Shown here: positions 38,120 through 49,133 of the stretch, piece after piece
How positions within the stretch are numbered: position 1 is the stretch's first letter
Layout of the letters: every line of letters begins with the position of its first letter
DNA from: Azolla caroliniana
Taxonomy: Eukaryota > Polypodiophyta
DNA: 64,000 bases
Assembly (NCBI GenBank): GCA_043228905.1
Contig: JBHGNT010000010.1
Location: 18,724,001 to 18,788,000, forward strand
Direction: 5' to 3'
Program-made: the position numbers and the translations under genes
The notes under the pieces: generated by a model
Database searches by the model: none
Seen by the model: the letters and a program-made list of their open reading frames with translations, nothing else
Told to the model about the DNA's origin: nothing

Positions 38120-38430
38120 CAACTAGCGTGGGGGCTGGTATTTCCACCTCAGGCCGTTTCCTCCTTGCAGCACCATTGACATGTTCCGCCATTTCTGCCA
38201 GAAGCGCAAACAAGCATTGACCACGTCATTGGAATGACCACAATCCTCATCCAATTGCTCTCGTAGGCAGATGATAATCGTGAACCATATATCCATGATC
38301 AATTCCTCCGGGGAGCGTACTAGATCTTGGAAGACCTTTAGGCTGCGTGCTTTCCATACAGACCACATGGTGAAGCTTGTGATCAACATCCAAATCTCTC
38401 GAAACCGAGGGGATGCGGTCTTCAAGCCTC
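38120..38430 (-). mobile_element. 5'-truncated LINE 3' tail
   Basis: The minus strand reads MWSVWKARSLKVFQD, then LIMDIWFTIIICLREQLD, then FWQKWRNM and finally WKYQPPR before a stop. The order VWKAR...VF, then IW...LR-x-Q, then W-x-Y-x-PPR is that of the other LINE ORF2 tails in the window. About 100 codons remain, so it is a dead copy. Confidence 0.65.
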
Positions 38431-41083
38431 TCTCAAATCAAGTCTTGACAAGTTTACCTCTTGTCCATTTGAGACCGTAAAAAATAAGGCAATTGCTACA
38501 CGTGGATATTCATTCTCTCTCACTCTTGCTCTTACTTTTCTCTCTTACTTTCAACCTTGACAATCCAAATTTTTTTCTTTTCAATCTCTACTTTTGCATC
38601 GAGGTCTATTGAATGTTCGGAAAACACTCATTATGGATTATGCATAATGTGATTAAAAAGGCATGAACAATTTAGAGGCATCATGCTCTTTTTTTGACTA
38701 TATCATGTGAAGATTCTCTGTAACCCATTGATGATTTTTTGTTTTTATTTGCCATTTCTTAGAAAAGCGCCTTAAAATAATATTGAAGTAAGTTAGCGCA
38801 TTTAGGTCCTATGGCAATTTGTGTGCTTTTACGGTTTGTACTTCTAGATTTACATTTTCTTGAAGGTCAATGCAAATCTCCATAGGGTTTAATTATATGT
38901 GGTGCTCATCCTATAATGCCATTCAAAATTGTGTACAACAACCACCATAAACCTAAATAACTTGTCTCTACTTAAAAAATATATTCTAAAGCCACGAAGT
39001 ATGCAAGTCGCACTAAATGATTTGATTTTAGAAATTAAAATAAAAAAGAGTTACTTTCCAATAAAGACTAATAGTTTATTAAAATTTGGAAGTGCAACCA
39101 GTAAATATACGAGATTTAAATCCATAAATATGTTTACAACCAAAAGTTTAAAAATACTAGAAAATGCGTGCACAACTTGTGAATTGCACTTTTAACAAAT
39201 TCTATAGTGAATTGTTGATGATACCATATCCTTCCGAGTTCATGAGTGATCAATCGCTTTTTCAAAGAATATAATCTAAGGTTGCATGAAAGTGGATGCA
39301 ATGAATGAATATATGAATGAGTGGATCTACTTGTCTTTGTCCACATATTTAACTCCCCCCATGAGCATGGTCCACAAAAGGCTTCTCATTAAATAGATGC
39401 ATGTATAAAGTGATCACGACAATTGAAAAGAAGCACGACTTTTGAATGTATGTATAGGAGCATAAAAAATGATCACTATTATCTTTAGGCGATGTTGCAA
39501 TATGAATATTTGGAAGTGGTCCTAAGTCATGATAGATTAAGAGTAGCATCGAGTTAGTTAATTCCAAATAGGTGTGAGCAAACAATATAATAACATATGT
39601 CTCTCATGCATTTACAAGATAGTACATTATACACTATGTATGTTCAATTGTCGATGTAGCGTAGAGACATAATGAGAGTATTGATGAGGGCCTTGATGGT
39701 GAGTTCTACAACTCATTGCTTCCCATTCATAACCAATGATTGAGAAATAAATCATAATCATTTATACTTTTCACATGTATAATAGTTAGTAACAATTACT
39801 TAAGGTACACATATGGCTTCCTATGCATCACAAATGAAGTAGATATCATGAACCAATATTGTGGAAGGAAGAATGTTGGGGTATGATGTCATGTGGAGGT
39901 GGTCACAACATCAAAGGATTTTGGTGATATGATCTGAACCTAGTTACATTTTGAACTTGTGGCCACCATGGCAAAATGCTCGTAATTGAAGTGTAGTGAA
40001 GTCATAATCTAGCTTTTTTGGTACATTGACAAACCTATGTGTCTCTTACAATTTATTTGTGAATAAATTTGATCTATGTAATGGCTTATGGTTTAGCCTC
40101 TTCATTAAAAAAAGAAGTTAGATTCACAAGAAACGTATTATTAAAGTCTTCCTTGTACTCTATTATCTTACACCTTGATTCAATCTAACATCACCTTCTC
40201 AACTTGTTGGTGTTGCCATATCTATAATGAAAGAGATAGAAAACATCAAACAACATTATGATATTCAAAGTTTGGGGTAGAATGTAAATGCCAATTTCAT
40301 TGGAGGAAAGGTTGGCGTTGAGCTAAATATAGGAAATGTGTTGTGGCCAAAACAATTGGTCACATACAATGAAGGCATTTGGGTGTAAATTTTGCAAGTG
40401 GTAGTTGTAAGGCTTGAAAATAGAACATCAAAATTAATGGTCCAAAAAGGCTGAAACATACCCAAAAATTGTAAAAGTACATGATCATTATAACCTATGC
40501 ATTTATGTGAACACCTGGAATGTAGACTATCCTCTTAAATGAAATATGGCTCGTGTTATGCTCTTGGACACTATTTTGCCTTAGGTATGTATATAGAATT
40601 GCAATGTGTGTTATTGAACAAGTCTTATAAAACTTTTTGATATTGGGAAAATATGCTCATGCACTTGGACACTTGAAAACATATTGGCCCAACCTTTTGC
40701 CTTAGGGTATGTATATCGAATTGCAATGTGCTATTGAACACTTACAAAACTTATTGATATCGTAGGAATATGGCTCATGCTCTTGGACACTATTGAAAAC
40801 ATATTGTATTACTATGTCATGTAACAAGGGGAATTATGTTTCTCTATGTAGCATGTTCATATGATAAAACAATAAGTTTTATAGCCAATTTCAAATTTTA
40901 TGGCTCATCATACCATGTTGCTCATGTGATTGATTAAATGAAAATAGATCTCACATGTTCGTCAAAACATGATACGAGGGCTTACACACGTACTTTTGAC
41001 CTAGCTATATTTGTACCTTGTCTAATGAATTGATTGTAAGTAACTCTTACATATGTTGTGCTTCCCATAGTATTATAGGTGTA
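38431..41083. other. Intergenic DNA, no gene seen
   Basis: There is no gene or domain. A ~125-bp block (ttgccttag-ggtatgtatat, attgcaatgtg, tattgaaca) is tandemly duplicated at about 40550-40690 and 40690-40810. CT-rich tracts lie near 38515-38545. Confidence 0.5.
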
Positions 41084-41536
41084 TGTTGAGAATCAAGCTC
41101 AACCTAGTCTAGTGTGTTAACACACCCTTTGAGAATCTATGAGCACTCAAAGGTCAAAAGTCACCACTGCTCTCTACACATTAACTATATGTCAAAGAAT
41201 CATATTCTATGACACATAACTAATGAGTTCCATATTCCCCATAACTAATGAGTCTCCATATTCCCCAAGGTTCTAGTGCGAGAGTGGGTGTTATAGTGAG
41301 TTAATGAAGAGGGAGGGTGACCGTATATAAAGCACCCTCCTACTTCATAAAGAGTCGGCTATCCTCCATTGTAATGCTACATTTTTGTACTTGATATTCT
41401 CTTTGTTAATATACATCTTCTGGAGTGCTTCATTTCTCTTATCTATCTTGTGTTTTCTCTCCTCTCCTTTTTACACACACACACACACACACAACACATC
41501 TCGTCCGTTGCACATAATCATATCCGATTCTTTACA
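41084..41536 (+). repeat. 5' LTR of the Ty1/copia element
   Basis: This 453-bp LTR begins TGTTGAGAATC and ends TTCTTTACA. It contains a TATATAA box at 41324-41330. Compared with the 3' LTR it has a ~25-bp internal duplication (cataactaatgag twice) and by eye about 20 substitutions. The left flank is gtgta. Confidence 0.93.
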
Positions 41537-41548
41537 TGGTATCAGAAC
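41537..41548 (+). promoter_or_regulatory. Primer binding site (initiator tRNA-Met type)
   Basis: TGGTATCAGAAC directly follows the 5' LTR. It matches, with one base changed, the TGGTATCAGAGC that plant copia elements use to prime minus-strand synthesis from the 3' end of initiator tRNA-Met. Confidence 0.85.
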
Positions 41549-41685
41549 GATTTGGTAGCTTGATCTAGCATGTGTTGTGACCTACACTGACACTCAAGAA
41601 GAATCGGCTCATCGTTATCGTAGTGCCACTACATAACTCATGTTCAAGAGAGAAGGAAAAGAAGAAAGAAATCTACATCGACATA

Positions 41686-44600
41686 ATGAATACTCAAATG
41701 GGCAGTGCTCTCCCTAGTGAGAAGTTGGACAGAAACAAAATTATTTGCATCTTGGGAGAACAAGATGCACCAATACCTAGTCGGCCAAGGCTATTGGGGT
41801 TACAATCAAGGAGCACAAGAAAACAAACCCGGCCCAAAGGACGCCAACTATTCAACATGGGAGCAAGCGGCAAGCCAAGTGATGTATTGCTTGGCAACGT
41901 GTGTCCGTGATCACATGGTTGGCTACATTTGGGAAGCCAAGACGCCGAAAGAAACTTGGGACAATCTCAAGAAGATTTTCGCGGCCAACACAACTGCAAG
42001 AAAGCTTCAACTCCGCCAAGAGTTGAACAACATCCAACAAAGGGATATGTCCATCACAAGCTACATCTTGAAGATCAAGGAGCTTTGTGACTCAATCAAC
42101 TTAATAAGCGTCAACGTGGAAGATGATGAGATGATACAAATATGCTTAGGCGACCTCGCACCACAGTTCGGCGCAATGACAACCGTCGTCCTAGCAAGGG
42201 AGAATCCTCCCTCTTTCTTCAATCTTCAATCAATGTTGTTGGTTGAAGAAAACCACGTTCAAACAAGGAACAACGCCTCAGAAGGCCACATTCTCTACAC
42301 ACACTTGGACGGAGGAAGAGGACGCTGTTGAGCAAGAAGAGGCCAATTCAGCTACCGACGAGGTAGATGAGGTTCGACCTATGAAAACAACTCCCAATTT
42401 CGGCAAGAAAGCGGAAACAATCGAGGAATGTTCGGAAGAAGGGGGAGCTTCCATGCTAGCCCAAGACTACAAAACTCAATCGAATGCGGATATTGTGGCA
42501 AAATCGGTCACCACGAAGAAGAGTGCTGGAAGAAGAAGCGTGAGTGGGCTTCCACAAGCCGACAACTTACCAATTATGCCACTAACTTAGACTATGAAGA
42601 CCTTGATAGAATGTTCGTGATGAGACATAGAGCAAACTCTATGGCGGCTTTTACTTTGACTAGTACCTCAAGTCCGGAAGACGTATGGTTCGTCGACTCC
42701 GTTGCCTCAAACCATATGAAGTCTCATCAAGAATGGTTTTGAGACTTACGAGAGCCGGATCGACCCGGCTATGTCGAGAGTGGAGACGACACTACTCATC
42801 CGACTCAACACATCAACAGTGTCCCATTTGGGAAAGACGATGACCAAACTTATATAAAAAATGCGTTGCATGTACCGACTATCACGAAGAATTTGGTCTC
42901 AGTCGACGACCAAATTGTGGAGTAAGGCATACAAGTCCGATTCAACCAAGGTGGTTGCTTCATCGAGAAGGAAGGACGACTCATCACTTGCGGACAAAGA
43001 GAAGGCGGAATGTTCATTCTCGATTTGCATGAGATGAAATTGGCCATGTTTGCAGAAAGCACCAAAGCCAACACCGATATAGAGCTATGGCATGAATGAA
43101 TCGGCCATATCAATATAAACAAACTCAAGGGCATGCAATCAAAAGGATTCATCATCAGACTCCCTACATTAAAGAGATAGAGATTGAAGGGGTATGTGAA
43201 GCTTGCCAATTTGGCAAACAACATTGGCAACCATTCCCGAAAGAGAAGAACGTGAGCAAAGGCATACTGGATGTAATTCTTTCCGACGAATGGGGACCGA
43301 CTGTCACAGACACGTCATGTTCGTGAAACCGGTTCAGACGGCTACATTCGGCAGATGCCGATATTGCATGACCTTTATTGACAACTTCTCTAGGCACACT
43401 TGGATCTTCCCCATGAGGCAGAAGAGTGAAATGTTTGCACACTTCCAAAAATTCAAAAGTGGAGTCGAAAAGGAAATAGGTCGGCATGTACAATGTCTTT
43501 GGTCAGATGGAGGCAAGGAATACTTCTCCGATACATTCACGACATACCTTTGACAAGAAGGAATCAAGCGTGAATTTTTGTGTTGACATACACCACAACA
43601 GAATGGAGTAACCAAATAGAAGAATCAACACATCCTCGAAGTACCACACACTATGCTGAACGAAAAGCACATGGCAAAGTCATATTGGGATGACGCCGCC
43701 AACACAACCGTCTGCCTCATGAATAGGTGTACAACCTCTAGGGTGCACGATGTGACACCCCACGAGAAGTTTTATGGAAAGAAGCCGGATTTATCCTACG
43801 TCAGGATATTCAACTCAATTGCATATGTACATATTCCCAACGAGAAGCGACAGAGCTCGATCCTAAGTCGGAGAAATGTATCCTAGTAGGGTAATCACTT
43901 GAACAAAAGGGGTACAAGTGTTATAACCCATCTACCCAGAAAGTTCGAGTGAGTCGAGATGTCGTTTTCGATGAGTCGACATCCTAGTACGAACTAGAGA
44001 CGACTCCAACTCCAACCCTAGTCCACCTGAACTTGGCCAACCAAGAGATAGAAGATGAAGATCGACTGAGGCATATGTTCAAAGAAATTCTGATCACGAC
44101 CAGGCCCAGTGGGCCATAAGAGCCCCCGAGCGACCAAAGCACATCTTGGCCAAGTCCGAAGATGGACAAAGATAAAGCCAAAATGCCGGAATATGAAGAC
44201 AATCATTCCGACAACAATGAATTCACTTACTCACTCGACAGTGAGCTTGGTGGCTTTGATGTACCGATTATGAGGACACCTGGAGTGAAGAAAGCTATTG
44301 CCACGACAAACCAAAAACTTTGTCGCTCCACCCGAGAGAAGAATCCAGTTAGCCGCTTCGGCTACAACGAGTATATGACATATCACTATGCCTTTATGAT
44401 GAAGGTGGCGGCAGTTCGTGAACTGGAAACTTTTTCCAAGGCAACCAAGGATCCACGATGGGTCGAATCAATGAACAAGGAGATGCGGGAATTGTGCAAG
44501 AATGAGACATGGGATCTCGTTCCCCACTGACCACACAAAAAGGCGATTGACTGCAGAGGGATTTACAAAGTGAAGTATGATACTAACAACTCCGTCAACT

Positions 44601-45866
44601 GCCACAAAGCTCGACTCGTAACGAAAGGATATGCACAAACACATGGAGTCGACTATGAAGAGACCTTTGCCCCGCTGGCAAAGATGACGATTGTGTGGAC
44701 CGTGATTACACTTGCAACGGCGAAAGGGTGGCACCTCCATCAGATGGACGTAAAGAACGCCTTTCTCCAAGGATAATTAGAAGAGGAGATGTACATGGTA
44801 CAACCACCCGACTTCGAATCCAACATCCATCCGAAAGCAGTTTGCCGACTAAAGAAGTCACTCTACAACCTTAAACAAGCACCATGTGCTTGGCATTCGA
44901 AGATAACACAATATCTTCATCAAATCGGCTTCAGAATGTCCTAACATGACAACTCTCTCTCTGTTAGAAGCGATTCTAGAAACCCTATTGTCATCATCAT
45001 ATATGTGGATGATTTGGTCATTGGAGGTGAAAATCTAGTCGATATCAACAAGGTCAAGTCCCTCCTCTCCAGAAAATTCGAGATGACATGCATGAAAGAG
45101 CTTCATTACTTCCTTGGCATCGAGGTAATTCGGACTCCAACCAGCATTATGATCTCCTAAAGACACTACATCCTTAACTCGTTATACAAGTTCGGGATGA
45201 CTGAGTGTAACTCTGTGGCAACCCCTCTAGATCAAAACCTAAAGCTAGTTGCCAACTCCGGCACGGAAGAGTGTGAACCGACTCAATATCGACAAGTGAT
45301 CGAGAGCATCATTTACCTCACAATCACTCGACCCGACCTCAGCTACCTAGACGGTCTCCTTATCAATTCATGCAAAAGTCACGTGACATTCACTTGGATT
45401 GCGTTAAGTGAGTGCTACGATACGCGAGTGACACAATGGATTGCGGCATTCTCTACAAATCAACCACACCAATTCGACTCAGGGGTACACAGATGCCGAT
45501 TGGACCGGTTATAAGGTTGATAGACGATTGACCTCCGAATTTGTTCTCTCCCTCTCCCTCTGGATTTGTTCTCTTCGGACTAGCAAGAAGGAATCGATTG
45601 TTGCACTTTCGAGCACAGAGGCCGAATATAGGGGCATAACTAGGGCTTCATGTGAAGCCGTCTGGCTAAAGAGAATCTTGAAGGACCTGGGTGTTCCCAT
45701 CAAGGAACCTATTCCCTTGTACTACGACAACATGAGCAGTATTCATTTGGCTCGGCACCTGGTGTTCCAAGCACACGCAAAGCATATCGAAGTGCACTAT
45801 CACTTCATTCGAGAGCATGTTCAGGCTGGAGATGTCGACCTTCAACACATCAACACGAATCTTTAG
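41686..45866 (+). pseudogene. Broken copia gag-pol reading frame
   Basis: Pieces in several frames give the order of the polyprotein. A copia-type gag lies at about 41705-42300. A CCHC knuckle (CX2CX4HX4C) lies at about 42486-42530. A protease site near 42690 reads DSV where DSG is expected. The integrase HHCC region and core lie at about 43090-43560 (CEACQFGK, FIDNFSRHTWIF). The reverse transcriptase lies at about 44440-45150 with YVDD near 45000. RNase H lies at about 45560-45866 (STEAEYRG). Stops, for example near 42741, 43098, 43551 and 44528, and frameshifts interrupt it. Loss of the protease glycine would by itself be expected to harm processing. Confidence 0.9.
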
Positions 45867-46053
45867 ACAACCGACATCTTCACCAAAGCCCTAGGAACCA
45901 ACAAGCTTCGACAATTCATGTCAGAACTCGGATTGACAGTCTCTGACTTACCAAGCTTGTGGGGGAGTACAAACTAGACACCATCCGAACTGGATATCAG
46001 TCGAAGCGGACATCTACCGAAAGAAGCCAATCAAAGTTGAGCTTGTAGGGGCG

Positions 46054-46491
46054 TGTTGAGAATCAAGCTCAACCTAGTCTAGTGTGTTAACACACCCTTT
46101 GAGAATCAATGAGCGCTCAAAGGTCAAAAGTCACCACTACTCTCTACACATTAACTATGTGTCATAGAATCATATTCTATGACACATAACTAATGAGTCT
46201 CCACATTCCCCAAGGTTTTAGTGCGAGAGTGGGCGTTATAGTGAGTTAATGAAGAGAGAGGGTGACCTTATATAAAGCACGCCCCTCCTACTTCATAAAG
46301 AGTCGGCTATCCTCCATTGTAATGCTACATTTTTGTACTTGATATTCTCCTTGTTAATATACATCCTCTTGAGTACTTCATTTCTCTTATCTATAATCTT
46401 GCGTTTTCTCTCCTCTCCTCTTTACACACACACACACACACACAAAACACACATCTCTTCTGTTGCACAAAATCATATCCGATTCTTTACA
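46054..46491 (+). repeat. 3' LTR of the Ty1/copia element
   Basis: This 438-bp LTR begins TGTTGAGAATC and ends TTCTTTACA, with a TATATAA box near 46270. It lacks the ~25-bp internal duplication of the 5' LTR and carries a few short insertions. Confidence 0.93.
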
Positions 46492-46554
46492 ATATATTAT
46501 TACCTTAATCTATACCTTGGTAGTCAAATGAAATATATGAAGAAGAGAGTTTAA

Positions 46555-46740
46555 TTTCACAAATAGAGCCCTTGGTGATGTCTCAAGATGTTATAATGAA
46601 CGGCATAGGTTGTCCTTGTTATACATACAACCCAACACCTATGGCTCCTTGACCACCACATTTCTTGTGCATCATAAATCCTTGTGGGTTTGTCCCAAGT
46701 CCTATGACATATTGATTGCCACCTATCCTACCCTTAGATA
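46555..46740 (+). mobile_element. LTR fragment related to the NUP62-intron solo LTR
   Basis: Motifs ggctccttgaccaccac, gtgggtttgtcccaagtcct and cctaccctta follow in the same order as the middle of 31628-31946. The ends are not defined. It lies about 60 bases after the copia 3' LTR and upstream of the EIN3-like gene. Confidence 0.45.
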
Positions 46741-47734
46741 ACGTTTCTTCTAAATACTAAAAATGAGTTGATGTTTTGGGAGGGCTTGCGATGATTTTCT
46801 CTAGCATGCACATATGTCAAAAACTGAACACTCTTCTTGTTTCTTTCATATATTTCGTTTGGCCCTAAACTTGAAAATATTGAGATCCATTTATCAATAA
46901 CATAGAAATAAGTGACTTCGCTCTAAGTGGATATTCGGGGTAGCTCATTGAATGAACCTTATATTATTCCTAAGAACCTAAAACCCAAGCTAATAGACTT
47001 TAGCATTGCTCTAAGAAAACTACAAATATAAATCAAGTGACTTAGAAAAATATTTTTTTGAGAGTTCAACATGGCTAGCCACTCTACTATGCATCCCATT
47101 GTTGCAAATATTTTCATATGACATGCCAAGAGTTCGCTCAAATGCTAATGCATTTATGCCAAGTTGACAAACAACTCACGTTATACAATCTTGTTAACTC
47201 AGTTCAAAAGTCTGCAATGCGATCTGGTTCCATCCATTACACCTTCCTCTACTTCATTTTAAGGAGTGCCTACTATTGTTCATGTCGGAAAATCAATCAC
47301 TAGATAGAGTACCCTTCTAGAAAGCAGAACATCCTAATGTGTACATACAGTGATCAAGAAAAGCATCCTAATGGTTTTAAGCATGCAATGTGATCTGGTC
47401 CCACTCCATTGTTGGTAGAGTACCCTTATCGTAGGCAAATACATCCTAACGTGTACAATCAATTTCTTGCAGCGCTCATCCTTCATGAGCCCTTTTGGAA
47501 CAGGACTTCCAATGACAATCCGACACGCTTCACTCGAAGCAGCAAATTGGGAATGCGAAACCTGGATGGATCAAAGAGCAGTTTATGTAGCACCACCAAG
47601 TGCAATCTACTAACGTGACACATCATCATTGAACCCTTAAAAAGAGCAGTATCTCAGTCGAGGATCGAAAGGGACGGGATTGAAAGAGCGCTATGTGAGC
47701 CGAGCCGAAAGCGGCTCCGTGTGTGTGTTCACTC

Positions 47735-47826
47735 ACTCACTCACTCACACACACACACACTCTCTCTCTCTCTCTCTAGCTCACTCACTCACACACACAC
47801 ACACACACTCTCTCTCTCTCTCTCTC

Positions 47827-47861
<35 letters not shown>

Positions 47862-47880
47862 TGTGTTTGTGTTGTGTGTG
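47735..47880. repeat. CA/CT/AG/TG compound microsatellite with dyad symmetry
   Basis: The order is (CA)n(CT)n, then ctagctcactcactca, then (CA)n(CT)n TAGA (GA)n(GT)n. The CACACA-CTCTCT left arm at 47791-47827 is complementary to the GAGAGA-GTGTGT right arm at 47828-47872, which gives a long near-perfect hairpin centred on the ctagag at 47826-47831. It sits at the probable 5' end or promoter of the EIN3-like gene. Confidence 0.85.
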
Positions 47881-48108
47881 GATCTTGTTCACTCTTTTTG
47901 TGGTCAATAATTTACTCTTTTGGGCAGATGCCCCCTGTCTCCCCTTTTCTCTCTCTCTCTCTCTCCCCCTTCAGCTCTCTCTCTGCATCTCTGAGTTTTC
48001 CATCAGGAAAATCAGAACGAAAACCCTACAATTCGCAGTATCTTCTCATCACCCACCTCATCATCATCATCGTCGTCGTCGTCGTCGTCATCATCACCAT
48101 CGCTAAGG

Positions 48109-49052
48109 GTAACCCTCTCTTTATCTCTGTGTGCTCATTCATATCTAGGGCTCGGTTTCTTCTTCTTTTTTCTCCTTTATATTTTATCTATGTCCCCCTA
48201 TCCCCGCATCTCCACTCTTCTGGAAATCATTGATTGACTGTACTGAAAATTTCATCACTTAGTATATGGAATAAATTTATTCGAGTTCTGTTTGTCTTCT
48301 ATGTTGTGTTTGTGTTTTTATTTCTATTTTCGATTTGGGCGAGTGTAGTTGGGGCACGATCTTATTGTTTTTTTTTTTAGTAGCTAGGGTATGTGAAGGA
48401 TGCACTGTTTTCATGTCATATTTGTATATCCTTTGTACTATGGGCATGTTTTCTTTTCCTGATAGATATATGGCATATTCTGCATATGTATGATTTCTAT
48501 GAGGAATACGGCATGGATGCCCTATGTATATTATGAAAAATGTGTCATGGATGCCCTGTGTTTATTTAGCAAAAATATTCCATGTTTGTGTATATGTATA
48601 CATGCATGTATTGATATGTATGTATATGATTTCTATGATCATCTTGCTATGTTTGTATATATATGTTTTGTATGAGGATCAAGTCATGGATGCCCTATGC
48701 CCATCTATGAAGAGCATGTCATGTTTGCATATCTATATCTATCTATATACTTTTTCTACTAAGAACATACCATGTTTATATACATGATTTCTATGAGGAA
48801 CATGCCATGGATATGCCCATCAGTGTCTTGGCTGTACTGCTTCCAATTCTCGGTATTTGTATGAAGCCGTGATATGATGCATTATAGATTCATACTTATA
48901 TATTCTTGTTTATCTCTATATATTTGAACTGAGGCTTATCGATTATACTATATTTGTAGTATTTTTTCCATGTTGGGTTTCCAGTGCAATTTTTCGTTCA
49001 TTACCCAAGCTCGTAATTGATATCATGCTGTTTTGGGTGTTGTTGCAAATAG
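48109..49052 (+). other. Predicted 5' UTR intron of the EIN3-like gene
   Basis: A donor (aag-g-GTAACC) at 48109 and an acceptor (gcaaatAG) at 49051-49052 bracket a 944-base intron before the CDS, as is common for EIN3/EIL genes. The upstream exon has CT-rich and TCATCG-repeat leader sequence (47930-48108). Inside the intron catggatgccct recurs three times (about 48512-48700). The 3' exon opens with a four-codon upstream ORF (ATG at 49053, stop TGA at 49065-49067). Confidence 0.6.
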
Positions 49053-49133
49053 ATGAAGAATATTTGAAGATTTCGAACTCTCCAAATAGATCAACAGCTA
49101 CGTTTGCATTGTTATATAACATTCTGAGAGGCT

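Larger units (their letters stand above)
41084..46491 (+). mobile_element. Full-length but decayed Ty1/copia LTR retrotransposon
   Basis: The element is 5.4 kb with two LTRs (41084-41536 and 46054-46491), a tRNA-Met primer site and a purine-rich stretch (gcttgtaggggcg) before the 3' LTR. The domain order gag, protease, integrase, reverse transcriptase, RNase H is that of Ty1/copia. Flanking 5-mers are gtgta and atata, which would be a target duplication with two G-to-A changes. By-eye LTR divergence of about 5% suggests an insertion some millions of years old. The coding region is broken by many stops and frameshifts, so the copy cannot move by itself. Confidence 0.93.
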
